Shown here piece by piece: positions 6,699-16,809 of a stretch of DNA of 48,508 nucleotides. Where the stretch lies: positions 1 through 48,508 of the forward strand of contig PGZD01000012.1 of NCBI GenBank assembly GCA_002843155.1, written 5' to 3'. A model generated the notes under the pieces. It was not told the DNA's origin and did no database searches. It saw only the letters and a list, made by a program, of their open reading frames with translations. Each line of letters opens with the position of its first letter. Position 1 is the stretch's first letter. The DNA comes from Gammaproteobacteria bacterium HGW-Gammaproteobacteria-3 (GTDB lineage Bacteria; Pseudomonadota; Gammaproteobacteria; Methylococcales; Methylomonadaceae). A program made the position numbers and the translations under genes.

Positions 6699-8891
6699 CT
6701 ATTTTTTACCTCTGGCGGTAGAGGTGGAACCGACGCTTATCGATACGCTGGCGCCTTGGGCGTTACCGGCTTTATCAAAAGCTTCAACCGTATAGGTAAA
6801 AGTGCCGGTTCCGGGTTTGTCGGTATAGCCGGTGCCGGTAATCGAGGCAATTTTGCTGCCATTGCGGCTCACGACATAGTGATCAAAACCCGAACCTGAA
6901 TCGCTGGAAGCACTCCAGGAAACGGCTACCTGCGATTTTCTTTTTACCGCTGCACTCAAGTTGCCGGGCGCTGTGGGCGCTGTGCCATCGACGACGACCG
7001 TGGCTGATTTTGTTACAGCGGTATGGGCTGCGGCAGAAGCGGTAACGGATTGGGTATAACTGCCGTCGGCACTGGGCGCGGTGGCGGCCCAAGCGGTTGC
7101 AGCCGAGCTTCCGGGGCTGAGAGCGAAAGCGCCCAGAGCCGTGCCGTCACTTGCGGTCAGGGTAAAAGTTGTTAGCCCGCATACTGAAGAGTCTTGATTG
7201 GCCAACGTGATATTGTAGCTGACAGAGGCACCGGCCAGTGTATAAACCGAGGTGGGCGCGAGTGTCAGTGCCGGCGTATTGCTGATACAGGTTTCGACAA
7301 TGGGTGCTGAGGTCGTTGCGCTGGCGCTGTTGGAGTAGCTTGAGTTGCCGATACTGTTATACGCCCGCACCCGGTATTGATAAGTTGTCGATGCGGCCAG
7401 GCCATTATCGGTGAAACCGGTGACATTACTGCTCACGACGGCGATTTCCGACCAATTCACTCCATCCGCCGACCGTTCCAGCCGGAAGCCGGTCTCGTTA
7501 CCGGCATTATCGGACCAGCTCAAGCCGATTTCGCTGTCGGACAAAGCCAGCGCCGAAGCGTTGCCGGGTGCGTTGGGCAAGGTGGTATCGACACTGGCCC
7601 TGAATGCCGCGACAATGCTTTTGGTATTGGTCATGGAGCGGGCGTTGTCTTCAGTCGCGGTGCCGGTAAATTCGCCGTTATAAATCACATTGGGATTGGA
7701 AAAATAGCTGATTTGCGTACCGCCGCTGCAGGAATAGGCCATTACCGTGCGAAAACCGCCGCTTTGACATAAGCGGTAGGCATAGGAGTAATCAAAAGAA
7801 CCTGCTACACCCGCGTTTTCCCTGTTATGGGCATCGCCTTGATTATGCCCGAGTTCATGTGCCAGAGTATTGTTCGAGAGACAGGCGCTGCGCGAATCAT
7901 CGTGTATTACGCTGAAAGCATAAGGCGCGAATGAACTACCCGCATTGCTCATAACATAAGCGATACCGCAGAAGTTGGCATCCGCCGAAACCAGAGCGAC
8001 CTGATCAGCACCGTATTGTGTGCGCAAGGCATGAATTTCGTCCATTTTACCGTCATTGGCACCGGTTATATCGTTCAGGGTGACGCCCATATCACCGCTT
8101 TCGGTATAATTGGTTTGAACCATGTGGACGAGATTCAACTGCATGTCGATATTGCTGTTGATATAAGCCTGATTGGCTTTTGCCACCGCATTGACTATTT
8201 TGCTTTCTATGCCCGCCTGTCCCGATGCGTTGGTCAGGGCTTTGGGCGTATAGGCCACGAGCAGGTCGATGACGGTGCCGCTTCCTGTGGTCGCCGCGCT
8301 GGTCGAAACGCTATCCGGTGATACCGTGGGGTCGATTTGACCGCCTTCGGCGACAAAATCCTCGATTGTTTTCGATTCACTGTGCTTGGGGTTTTTACTC
8401 GGATCGACCTGGGTGATTTCATGCAGGCCATTGGCTCCGACATTGACTTCATACAAGTTTTCACCGATACGCACGGTGCCTGACAGGACGTTGCCGATGA
8501 CGGTCAAAAACACTTCGCTGTCAGGCTCGCCTTCAACATGGCCGATCCAGGTGCTGCGGCCTTTGACTTTATCCACCAGGCGGTCGCGCACGGCAGTAAT
8601 AACTAAATCATCGAAAAGATTCAGCGTCAGAGCATCCGACCACAAAAGATCGGCATGAACCTTGACCGAACGGTTTCTGCCCTTGACAGCTTTGGGCGGC
8701 AGCACTTTATTGGTTGTTTGCGTGACGCCAAAAACATCGAACAAATCCGGCGCCACGGCGCTTTTTTTCCGGCTGTTCTGGCCTCCTGCACCGGCTTGTC
8801 CTGGATTTGCGGCTTGATGAGCATCGGCCCCCGCGAAAGGAACGAGTGCCGACATCAGCAGCGAGACTGATAGTGTTTTGGTAAATTTCAT
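6699..8891 (-). CDS. Secreted metzincin-type metalloprotease with fibronectin type III domains
   Basis: Predicted exported zinc protease of 730 aa. The start at 8891 puts AAGAGAAGAG just upstream and a signal peptide (LSVSLLMSALVPFAGADA) at the N-terminus; the longer frame to 8966 adds 25 residues with neither. A propeptide-like region fills about 25-200. The catalytic domain holds HELGHNQGDAH at 345-355, the HExxHxxGxxH zinc site, and a Met-turn candidate (TVMAYS) about 27 residues on, as in reprolysin-like M12 enzymes. Then come a fibronectin III repeat (about 440-530), a beta-rich region, and a second fibronectin III repeat near the C-terminus. It ends in RGKK with no PEP-CTERM tail. Substrate unknown. 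Confidence 0.85.
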   Translation of the reverse strand: MKFTKTLSVSLLMSALVPFAGADAHQAANPGQAGAGGQNSRKKSAVAPDLFDVFGVTQTTNKVLPPKAVKGRNRSVKVHADLLWSDALTLNLFDDLVITAVRDRLVDKVKGRSTWIGHVEGEPDSEVFLTVIGNVLSGTVRIGENLYEVNVGANGLHEITQVDPSKNPKHSESKTIEDFVAEGGQIDPTVSPDSVSTSAATTGSGTVIDLLVAYTPKALTNASGQAGIESKIVNAVAKANQAYINSNIDMQLNLVHMVQTNYTESGDMGVTLNDITGANDGKMDEIHALRTQYGADQVALVSADANFCGIAYVMSNAGSSFAPYAFSVIHDDSRSACLSNNTLAHELGHNQGDAHNRENAGVAGSFDYSYAYRLCQSGGFRTVMAYSCSGGTQISYFSNPNVIYNGEFTGTATEDNARSMTNTKSIVAAFRASVDTTLPNAPGNASALALSDSEIGLSWSDNAGNETGFRLERSADGVNWSEIAVVSSNVTGFTDNGLAASTTYQYRVRAYNSIGNSSYSNSASATTSAPIVETCISNTPALTLAPTSVYTLAGASVSYNITLANQDSSVCGLTTFTLTASDGTALGAFALSPGSSAATAWAATAPSADGSYTQSVTASAAAHTAVTKSATVVVDGTAPTAPGNLSAAVKRKSQVAVSWSASSDSGSGFDHYVVSRNGSKIASITGTGYTDKPGTGTFTYTVEAFDKAGNAQGASVSISVGSTSTARGKK

Positions 8892-9389
8892 GGCTCTTCT
8901 CTTTTTTGTTGAGTTGATAACAATTTCATGAGGTGAAAGCCAAAAAAACCGACCGCTGTCGATCAATCCGGCAATCCCACTGTCATAGGAAAAATTCCGT
9001 TAGACTGGAAACTTTGCGTCACCCTCTTTCGGGGGTTTTGCCTTTATTCAGATTAATGGGTTTAACTTCAGGCCGGGAAACCTTAGCGGCAGCCCGTCCT
9101 TAGAGTTGATTTAAAGTGTAATGAAAATTCCAGTAAATGATGTGACAGATTAAGCAAAATCCTGTTGGGACTGAGCGAATTGTTTTTATTGTTGTTTGAT
9201 GTGTGCGCAATGTCTCATTTCACTTGTCCAGCAAGATAGGATGGGCTAACGAAGGAAGCCCATGGTGCGTGATGATTGATGGGCTTCGTGCCCCGGCCCA
9301 TCCTACGACGCTTTGTGCATTTGAAGTATATAAAATCAATCTTAGGCCGTTCTTAAAACTTTGCAGATCTCAAGACGCTTCCTGAAATA
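8892..9389. other. Intergenic region with a nested inverted repeat
   Basis: About 500 bp between the protease start and the yfbR stop. Only the palindromic element at 9237-9305 stands out. CCCTCTTTCGGGGG near 9021-9034 could form a small hairpin. No clear promoter for the protease was recognised. Confidence 0.4.
9237..9305. repeat. Nested inverted-repeat element
   Basis: Outer arms TAGGATGGGC (9237-9246) and GCCCATCCTA (9296-9305) are perfect complements. Inner arms GAAGCCCAT (9255-9263) and ATGGGCTTC (9279-9287) are also perfect. Together they form a two-step hairpin of about 69 bp with no coding frame. Confidence 0.65.
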
Positions 9390-9983
9390 TCATTTAAGCC
9401 GCTCCGCTTCATATAAACGATCGACCGTCAAATGCACTGCGGGCAAAAAGTATTCCCGAAAATAATCCACTTCCGGTAGCTCGATCTCATCGAGGCGCCG
9501 CTCGATATCGGCCATGGCATCTTTGAACTCATGGTTGCCGGACTGGATTTCTTCGAGACATTTTATGTAGGCGCTGATGGTGTCGGCCGCTTTGACCAGT
9601 TCATTGATGGATGCGGCACAGGACTCGGTGACGTAGTTATGGAAGTCGTCTTTCAGCGCATCCGGTAAGGTTTCGACCAGGGCGATGGAGGCGATCGATT
9701 CGAGCTCCTTGTAAGTTTCGAATATGCCGCGATTGAATTTTTTAATCGGCGTGGGCAAATCGCCGGTAATGCTTTCATGGGCATCATGATAAAGCGCCGC
9801 CAAAACGACTTCCCCGGGATCGATGGCAGCGCCGAAAAATTCATTTTTGATGGCGCAGAGCAAATGGGCGATAACGCAAACATCAAAAGAATGTTCCTTG
9901 ACATTTTCATTGAAGGAATTGCGTTTAAGGCCCCACCGCTGAATATGTTTGAGGCGGTTTACCGTGGCAAAAAAAGCGCTCAT
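9390..9983 (-). CDS. yfbR: 5'-deoxynucleotidase YfbR-like HD-domain phosphohydrolase
   Basis: Cytosolic HD-superfamily enzyme of 197 aa that dephosphorylates deoxyribonucleoside 5'-monophosphates in nucleotide salvage. The N-terminus (MSAFFATVNRLKHIQRWGLK) and the blocks ENVKEHS, ALYHDAHE and GDLPTPIKKFN match E. coli YfbR closely. EHS and YHD carry the metal-binding His/Asp residues. It is transcribed alone toward the protease. Confidence 0.9.
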   Translation of the reverse strand: MSAFFATVNRLKHIQRWGLKRNSFNENVKEHSFDVCVIAHLLCAIKNEFFGAAIDPGEVVLAALYHDAHESITGDLPTPIKKFNRGIFETYKELESIASIALVETLPDALKDDFHNYVTESCAASINELVKAADTISAYIKCLEEIQSGNHEFKDAMADIERRLDEIELPEVDYFREYFLPAVHLTVDRLYEAERLK

Positions 9984-10078
9984 AAGTGTTTTCCAAAAGT
10001 GGCTGAATTCCGGCCATTTTAAGAAATATTCAGGTTTGATAATAGCTTAAAAAGCTTCAAAACAGCTCATTCACAGTG

Positions 10079-10101
10079 TTATCCACAGATTTTGTGGATA
10101 A
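10079..10101. promoter_or_regulatory. Two perfect, oppositely oriented DnaA boxes
   Basis: TTATCCACA (10079-10087) and TGTGGATAA (10093-10101) are both exact matches to the high-affinity DnaA consensus, inverted and 5 bp apart. They lie upstream of yfbR and of the Met-rich protein gene. DnaA binding is inferred from consensus only. Confidence 0.6.
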
Positions 10102-10218
10102 GCGGCCTCCCCCGGAAAGAATAAGGACAGCAGAATATCCTTACCCCGATATAGGCATTTGATCAACAAAAGCGCATAATGGACGGGTTGTTAATCACTC
10201 TCGTGGGAGCGTCATATT

Positions 10219-10557
10219 ATGAAAACCTTAAAAAAAATTACCGGTCTGTTGGTTCTTATGCTGGCAAGCGCCGGAACCTTTGCAGCGGAAACACCTCAGG
10301 CAGATAGTGCGAAACAGCCGGGAATGAACATGCACCAAGGCATGGCAAACCGCATGGCCGGCATGAGCGAAGAGCAAAAAGACCAACATATGCGAGCCAT
10401 GCAGGAACATATGCTGACCATGCACGAACTTTCAGATAAAATTATCGCCGAACAAGACCCTGCCAAAAAACAGGCGCTCAAAGATCAGCAACTGGAACTG
10501 ATGAAAGCCCATAAAGCACAAATGATGGGGCACATGCAAAAAATGATGCACCAATAG
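10219..10557 (+). CDS. Small exported Met/His-rich protein
   Basis: Not matched to a named family. It has 112 aa: a signal peptide (LLVLMLASAGTFA, cleavage before AETPQ) and then a helical, charged domain unusually rich in Met and His (MNMHQGMANRMAGM, HMLTMHEL, MMGHMQKMMHQ). The layout recalls small periplasmic helical proteins of the Spy/CpxP kind, and the Met/His clusters suggest copper or other metal binding. Both are inference. GGGAG lies about 10 bases before the ATG. The SGNH hydrolase starts 20 bp downstream, so the two are probably one transcript. Confidence 0.8.
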   Translation: MKTLKKITGLLVLMLASAGTFAAETPQADSAKQPGMNMHQGMANRMAGMSEEQKDQHMRAMQEHMLTMHELSDKIIAEQDPAKKQALKDQQLELMKAHKAQMMGHMQKMMHQ

Positions 10558-10577
10558 ATTGCAGCTAAAAGGCGAAC

Positions 10578-11207
10578 GTGAAATCGATCTTATGTTATGG
10601 CGATTCGAACACCTGGGGTTACATCCCCGGTTCCGGTCGGCGCTATCCTTATCACATCCGCTGGCCGGGGCAGATTCAGAGCCTGCTGGGAAGCAATTTC
10701 CGGGTCATCGAGGAAGGCTTGAGTGGCCGCTATACCGTTTGGGACGAACCTTTCCGGCCGGGGCGCAACGGCGCGGCTCTGTTGCAACCCCTGCTGGAAT
10801 CGCATAATCCTTTAAACCTGTTGATACTCATGCTCGGCACCAACGATATTCTGCATTTCAAGGACAACACCCCTTATGACGCCGCGCGCGGTATTGCCGT
10901 TCTGATCGACATTGCCCGGCGCACCCAAACCGGCAGCCACGGCAAGCCACCTCCGGTTTTACTGGTCGCGCCGCCGGTCATCGAAAAACTGTCCGAAACG
11001 CTGAAATTAAAATGCCACGGCGACTTTAACAAATCCTCGGATTTTGCCGGGCATTATCAGGAAACCGCAAAAGAAAAAAACTGTTATTTTTTCAATGCCG
11101 CCGAAGTCTGTAAGCCCAGTTTGGTGGACGGCGTCCATCTGGATGCCGACGGTCACGGCCGCATGGCCCGCGCTGTTGCCGATTTTGTGCGCTCGCTCGA
11201 TATATAA
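10578..11207 (+). CDS. SGNH/GDSL-type esterase
   Basis: Predicted serine hydrolase of 209 aa without a signal peptide, so probably cytosolic. Block I is GDSNTWG (residues 8-14, catalytic Ser in GDS), the oxyanion Gly lies in GLSGR, block III is GTND, and block V is DGVHLD with catalytic Asp and His. N-terminal YGDSNTWGY and the ESLLG-type spacing recall arylesterase/acyltransferases such as that of Mycobacterium smegmatis. The start is GTG at 10578 with AAAAGG just upstream. Substrate not deducible. Confidence 0.87.
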   Translation: MKSILCYGDSNTWGYIPGSGRRYPYHIRWPGQIQSLLGSNFRVIEEGLSGRYTVWDEPFRPGRNGAALLQPLLESHNPLNLLILMLGTNDILHFKDNTPYDAARGIAVLIDIARRTQTGSHGKPPPVLLVAPPVIEKLSETLKLKCHGDFNKSSDFAGHYQETAKEKNCYFFNAAEVCKPSLVDGVHLDADGHGRMARAVADFVRSLDI

Positions 11208-11253
11208 AAGTTTGCGGTACACGCTCTATGCCAAACTGAATACTTGATTCACA

Positions 11254-12771
11254 CTACCAAAACCTCAATCCCAATATCCCCAGCACAGCCCAATAAACTC
11301 CCGCACCCAGTGTGACCGATAACGCCAGATGCAATGCCCGGGCTGAAAAATCCCAGGCATGCCAAGGCCAAGGCACGACTGAATAATGCAATATTAACAG
11401 CATTGCCGCCCCGGCCAATACGGCTTTAAGCGCAAATCCGGCCCAACCCGCACGCGGCCGGTAAACACCGTCTTTTAACAACCGGGCCAACAGCAAACCG
11501 GCATTGCCGAACGCGGCCAATGATGTCGCCAGCGCCAGTCCGGCATGAGCCAGCGGCACAATCAACAGCACATTCAAAACCAGATTGGCCACCAGGGCGT
11601 AAATACCGTAGCGCACCGGCGTCGCCAAATTTTTACCGGCACTAAAGCCGGTCGCCAGTATCTTGACTGACATAAAAGCCATTAAACCCAACGCATACGC
11701 CATCAAACTTCGTCCGGCCCTGATGACATCGGCCGGAACGAACTCATCGTATTGAAACAGGGTAAACAGCACCGGCTCAGCCAGAACTATCAGGCCAATC
11801 GAAGCCGGTATACTCAACAACAGCACGCCTCTCAAACCTCGATCCAAGGTTGCGGAAAAAATGACGACATCCTGTGCGCCCTGATTTCTGGCAAGTTTCG
11901 GCAAGATCACTGTCGCCAAAGCCACGCCCAAAATGCCCAATGGAAATTCGACCATCCGGTCCGAATAATAAAGCCAGGATACGCTGCCGGTTTCAAGAAA
12001 CGACGCCATGAAAGTATCCAACAACAAGTTTATCTGGGTGACGGAAACGGCAAATACAGCCGGGCCCATCCTTTTCAACGTACCCATGACATGCACATCG
12101 TTAAAGCCCCAACGCAGGCGCGGCAGAGCACCTGCACGATGCAAAGCAGGCCATTGCAACAGCAACTGCGCGGCACCCGCAACCGGCACCGCCCAGGCCA
12201 GCGCTAATATCGGCTCGGCCAGTAACGGCGCAATCCGGACTGCGGCAATGATCAGGGCAATGTTTAACAGCACCGGGGTCAACGCGGGTATGCCAAAGCG
12301 TCCTCTGGCATTTAAAATACTCCCGGCAAAAGCCACCGAAACGATAAAAAACAAATACGGCAACATGATCCGCAACATCTGTACCGACAAATCAAACAGC
12401 TCCGCTTCCCGCAAAAATCCGGGCGCAAAAACGACAATAAAAATCGGCGCGGTCGCCATGCCAATGAGTGTCGCCGCTATCAAAAGCAGCGCAAGCGTGC
12501 CACCGGCTTTATCGATAAAATCCTGCTGCCCCACCTTGTCATCCTGGCGTTCATAATCGATTAAAGCCGGAACAAATGTCTGGGCGAAAGCGCCTTCGGC
12601 AAATAAACGCCGAAAAAAATTAGGGATTTTAAAAGCGATAAAAAAAGTGTCGGTCGCGGTATCCGCGCCAAAAATGCGCGCGATCAGCATATCCCGAACA
12701 AAGCCCAGAACACGCGAAACCAGCGTCAAGCCACTCACGACAGCCGCCGATTTAATAATTTTCCGGCTCAC
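11254..12771 (-). CDS. murJ: Lipid II flippase MurJ
   Basis: Inner-membrane MOP-superfamily flippase, 505 aa with about 14 transmembrane segments, that moves lipid II across the membrane for peptidoglycan synthesis. The N-terminus (SGLTLVSRVLGFVRDMLIA, FRRLFAEGAFAQTFVPAL) is the MurJ/MviN signature. It starts with GTG at 12771 behind AAGGATGACTT. It is divergent from rpsT, the usual gammaproteobacterial arrangement. Confidence 0.95.
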   Translation of the reverse strand: MSRKIIKSAAVVSGLTLVSRVLGFVRDMLIARIFGADTATDTFFIAFKIPNFFRRLFAEGAFAQTFVPALIDYERQDDKVGQQDFIDKAGGTLALLLIAATLIGMATAPIFIVVFAPGFLREAELFDLSVQMLRIMLPYLFFIVSVAFAGSILNARGRFGIPALTPVLLNIALIIAAVRIAPLLAEPILALAWAVPVAGAAQLLLQWPALHRAGALPRLRWGFNDVHVMGTLKRMGPAVFAVSVTQINLLLDTFMASFLETGSVSWLYYSDRMVEFPLGILGVALATVILPKLARNQGAQDVVIFSATLDRGLRGVLLLSIPASIGLIVLAEPVLFTLFQYDEFVPADVIRAGRSLMAYALGLMAFMSVKILATGFSAGKNLATPVRYGIYALVANLVLNVLLIVPLAHAGLALATSLAAFGNAGLLLARLLKDGVYRPRAGWAGFALKAVLAGAAMLLILHYSVVPWPWHAWDFSARALHLALSVTLGAGVYWAVLGILGLRFW

Positions 12772-12797
12772 AAGTCATCCTTTGCAAGGAGTATAAT

Positions 12798-12826
12798 TTG
12801 ACAATAATAACATTAAGCAAGATAAT
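12798..12826 (+). promoter_or_regulatory. Sigma-70 promoter of rpsT
   Basis: TTGACA (12798-12803), exactly 17 bp, then GATAAT (12821-12826), leaving a leader of about 35 nt before the rpsT ATG. The -35 is a perfect match and the spacing ideal. Confidence 0.8.
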
Positions 12827-12867
12827 AAACGATTTCCATCAACTCAGAGATCGAGCATTGGGTAACT

Positions 12868-13131
12868 ATGGCTAATTCAGCACAAGCAAAAAAACGCGCA
12901 CGCCAAGCGGAAAAAAACCGCTTGCGTAATGCAGGACAACGCAGCAATTTACGCACTTTCATCAAAAAAGTTCTCGTAGCCGTTAGCACCGGCGACAAGG
13001 AAAGCGCACAAGCCGCCTTTAAAACCGCAACGCCTATCATCGATTCAGCCGTCAACAAAGGCCTGATTCATAAAAACAAGGCTGCCCGCAGCAAAAGCCG
13101 ACTCCACGCCAAAATCCGCGCCCTGTCTTAA
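12868..13131 (+). CDS. rpsT: 30S ribosomal protein S20
   Basis: Basic 87-aa primary-binding protein of the 30S subunit. [20 protein letters not shown] and the Lys/Arg-rich helical body are diagnostic, and the length equals E. coli S20. A strong promoter lies directly upstream; the gene stands alone and is divergent from murJ. Confidence 0.97.
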   Translation: MANSAQAKKRARQAEKNRLRNAGQRSNLRTFIKKVLVAVSTGDKESAQAAFKTATPIIDSAVNKGLIHKNKAARSKSRLHAKIRALS

Positions 13132-13152
13132 CCCAGCCTGTAACTATTCAGT

Positions 13153-13238
13153 TCGTCCGATGAATCGGGCTCCTACGCAGTGCGCGCCGACTTCGGCTCC
13201 GGTTTACCGGACGATGCACCGCAGGAGTCCGGTAAACC
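13153..13238. repeat. Cluster of three REP-like family B units
   Basis: Units at 13153-13176 (ends GGGCTCCTAC), 13195-13214 (GGCTCCGGTTTACCGGACGA) and 13222-13238 (CAGGAGTCCGGTAAACC), in alternating orientations as in BIMEs. Confidence 0.6.
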
Positions 13239-13535
13239 AAAGGAACCTGCATTTTATAACTTGTGCAACTGACTTGTCCTTTTGTCCGTCTTCTGCGTTG
13301 CCTACAGGGATGTAGGCAAGGGGCGTGAGCCTAGAGCGGCGCTTTGTGCAAACAGTTACATAGTTTACTATCGCTAAGTTTGCACACCTTGAATACGAAC
13401 AAAAATCTTAGCATCAGTCGCCCAAGTTATTTCATGCCCATTCCTAAGCGATAAACGAAGATAAAACTTTAAGCCCGGTTGGACGTAAGCGAAGCAACCT
13501 GTTGCTATGCATCAAGGTTTGGCCCAGTACCTAAA

Positions 13536-13562
13536 TTGGCTATGATTTTGAATCATAGCCAA
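13536..13562. repeat. Perfect 12-bp hairpin
   Basis: TTGGCTATGATT (13536-13547), loop TTG, AATCATAGCCAA (13551-13562). No T tract follows on either strand, so it is not a standard terminator. It lies about 145 bp past the proB stop. Confidence 0.6.
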
Positions 13563-13593
13563 TAACCTGTGGAACTTAGGCGCTGGACACACC

Positions 13594-13656
13594 CGTCGCC
13601 CGATAAATCGGGCTCTATACTTTGCGTGCCGCCTTAGGCCCCGGTTTACCGGACGA
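13594..13656. repeat. Pair of REP-like family B units
   Basis: CGCCCGATAAATCGGGCTC core (13594-13617) and CCCCGGTTTACCGGACGA (13639-13656), just downstream of proB. Confidence 0.55.
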
Positions 13657-13706
13657 AGCGCCGATCTCCAGCCTTTTTGAATGGGTCAGGACAACGAAAA
13701 TAGCGC

Positions 13707-15852
<2,146 letters not shown>

Positions 15853-15894
15853 TCACACGCCATCACGGTATTCAAACCCTGTCTTCACAAACAA

Positions 15895-15923
15895 AAAAGC
15901 CCCACCCTGAGGGCGAGGCTTTT
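15895..15923 (-). terminator. Terminator after rplU-rpmA
   Basis: On the minus strand, AAAAGCCTCGCCC - loop TCA - GGGTGGGGCTTTT followed by more T. The 13-bp stem contains two G-U pairs. It lies between rpmA and obgE and would attenuate read-through into obgE-proB. Confidence 0.8.
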
Positions 15924-15962
15924 CACTGACTGCAAACGCTGCTTTAGGTAGCTAAAGCAGCA

Positions 15963-16220
15963 TTATGCCGCGACAATGCTGACAAATTTACGCTTATTGG
16001 GGCCTTTGACCTCAAAAACGACTTGACCATCAGCCGTGGCAAACAACGTATGATCTTTGCCGCAACCGACATTGTCACCGGCGTGAAATCTTGTTCCACG
16101 CTGACGAACGATAATATTTCCGGCTGTAACAGCCTCTCCGCCAAAGCGTTTTACACCCAGTCTTTTGGCGTTTGAATCGCGCCCGTTGCGCGTACTACCA
16201 CCAGCTTTTTTATGAGCCAT
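15963..16220 (-). CDS. rpmA: 50S ribosomal protein L27
   Basis: 85-aa protein of the peptidyl-transferase region. N-terminal [20 protein letters not shown] is diagnostic and the length equals E. coli L27. It lies 17 bp after rplU in one transcript and is followed by a terminator. Confidence 0.98.
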   Translation of the reverse strand: MAHKKAGGSTRNGRDSNAKRLGVKRFGGEAVTAGNIIVRQRGTRFHAGDNVGCGKDHTLFATADGQVVFEVKGPNKRKFVSIVAA

Positions 16221-16237
16221 TATGAACTCCCAAACGG

Positions 16238-16549
16238 TTAAGCGGAAATACCAGTGACCTGGATTTCCGTATAATATTGACGGTGCCCCATTTGTTTCAT
16301 GTGGTGCTTACGTCTTCTGAATTTAATGATTTTGACTTTTTTATGCCGACCTTGGGACAAAACAGTCGCGGTAACTTTGCCGCCATCAACAAAGGGTTGA
16401 CCGACTTTTACAGCATCGCCCGTCTGGACCATCAACACTTTATCGAATTCAATACTGTCGCCCGCGCCAAGCTCCAGTTTTTCTATTTTTAAGGTCGTAC
16501 CTTCTTCTACCCGGTACTGTTTTCCACCTGTTTGAATTACCGCATACAT
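16238..16549 (-). CDS. rplU: 50S ribosomal protein L21
   Basis: 103-aa protein that binds 23S rRNA. The start at 16549 gives [17 protein letters not shown], the family N-terminus, and exactly the E. coli length; GGAG lies 8 bases upstream. The longer frame adds MMELTR, which contains that ribosome binding site. [16 protein letters not shown] near the C-terminus is the conserved basic block. It is first in rplU-rpmA and divergent from ispB. Confidence 0.97.
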   Translation of the reverse strand: MYAVIQTGGKQYRVEEGTTLKIEKLELGAGDSIEFDKVLMVQTGDAVKVGQPFVDGGKVTATVLSQGRHKKVKIIKFRRRKHHMKQMGHRQYYTEIQVTGISA

Positions 16550-16571
16550 CCGCGTCAGCTCCATCAAGCAT

Positions 16572-16592
16572 ATCTGTTAAAAGTGAACAGAT
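16572..16592 (-). promoter_or_regulatory. Hairpin at the start of the rplU leader
   Basis: ATCTGTT (16572-16578) and AACAGAT (16586-16592) form a perfect 7-bp stem with a 7-nt loop, starting within a few bases of the expected transcription start. It may protect the mRNA 5' end or take part in ribosomal-protein autoregulation; neither is shown. Confidence 0.45.
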
Positions 16593-16593
16593 A

Positions 16594-16622
16594 ATTATAT
16601 TTTTAAAGACAAACCAAGTCAA
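16594..16622 (-). promoter_or_regulatory. Sigma-70 promoter of rplU-rpmA
   Basis: Minus strand TTGACT (16622-16617), a 17-bp spacer, and a perfect TATAAT (16599-16594), about 45 bp upstream of the rplU ATG. Confidence 0.8.
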
Positions 16623-16679
16623 ACTTAAAAAATCAACCCGGCATCAAATTTATCCGTATAAAATAACACAACTTAACTA

Positions 16680-16709
16680 TTGACACCAGCATACTTTATT
16701 CAATAGGAT
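16680..16709 (+). promoter_or_regulatory. Possible sigma-70 promoter of ispB
   Basis: TTGACA (16680-16685), 18 bp, TAGGAT (16704-16709), about 100 bp before ispB. The -10 match is moderate. Confidence 0.4.
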
Positions 16710-16809
16710 GCTCTGTTGCTTTAATTATCTTTTAAGAATAACAAAAAAGCCTGTTTTCATGTACCACCCATCATGAAAAAACATTGCTACTTATCAACAA
16801 AAAGCACTC

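Larger units (their letters stand above)
13132..13706. other. Repeat-rich intergenic region between rpsT and proB
   Basis: About 575 bp without a gene. It holds two clusters of family B repeats, an inverted repeat GTGCAAAC/GTTTGCAC (13346-13353 and 13378-13385), and a perfect 12-bp hairpin at 13536-13562. It lies between the 3' ends of rpsT and the proB operon. Confidence 0.6.
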
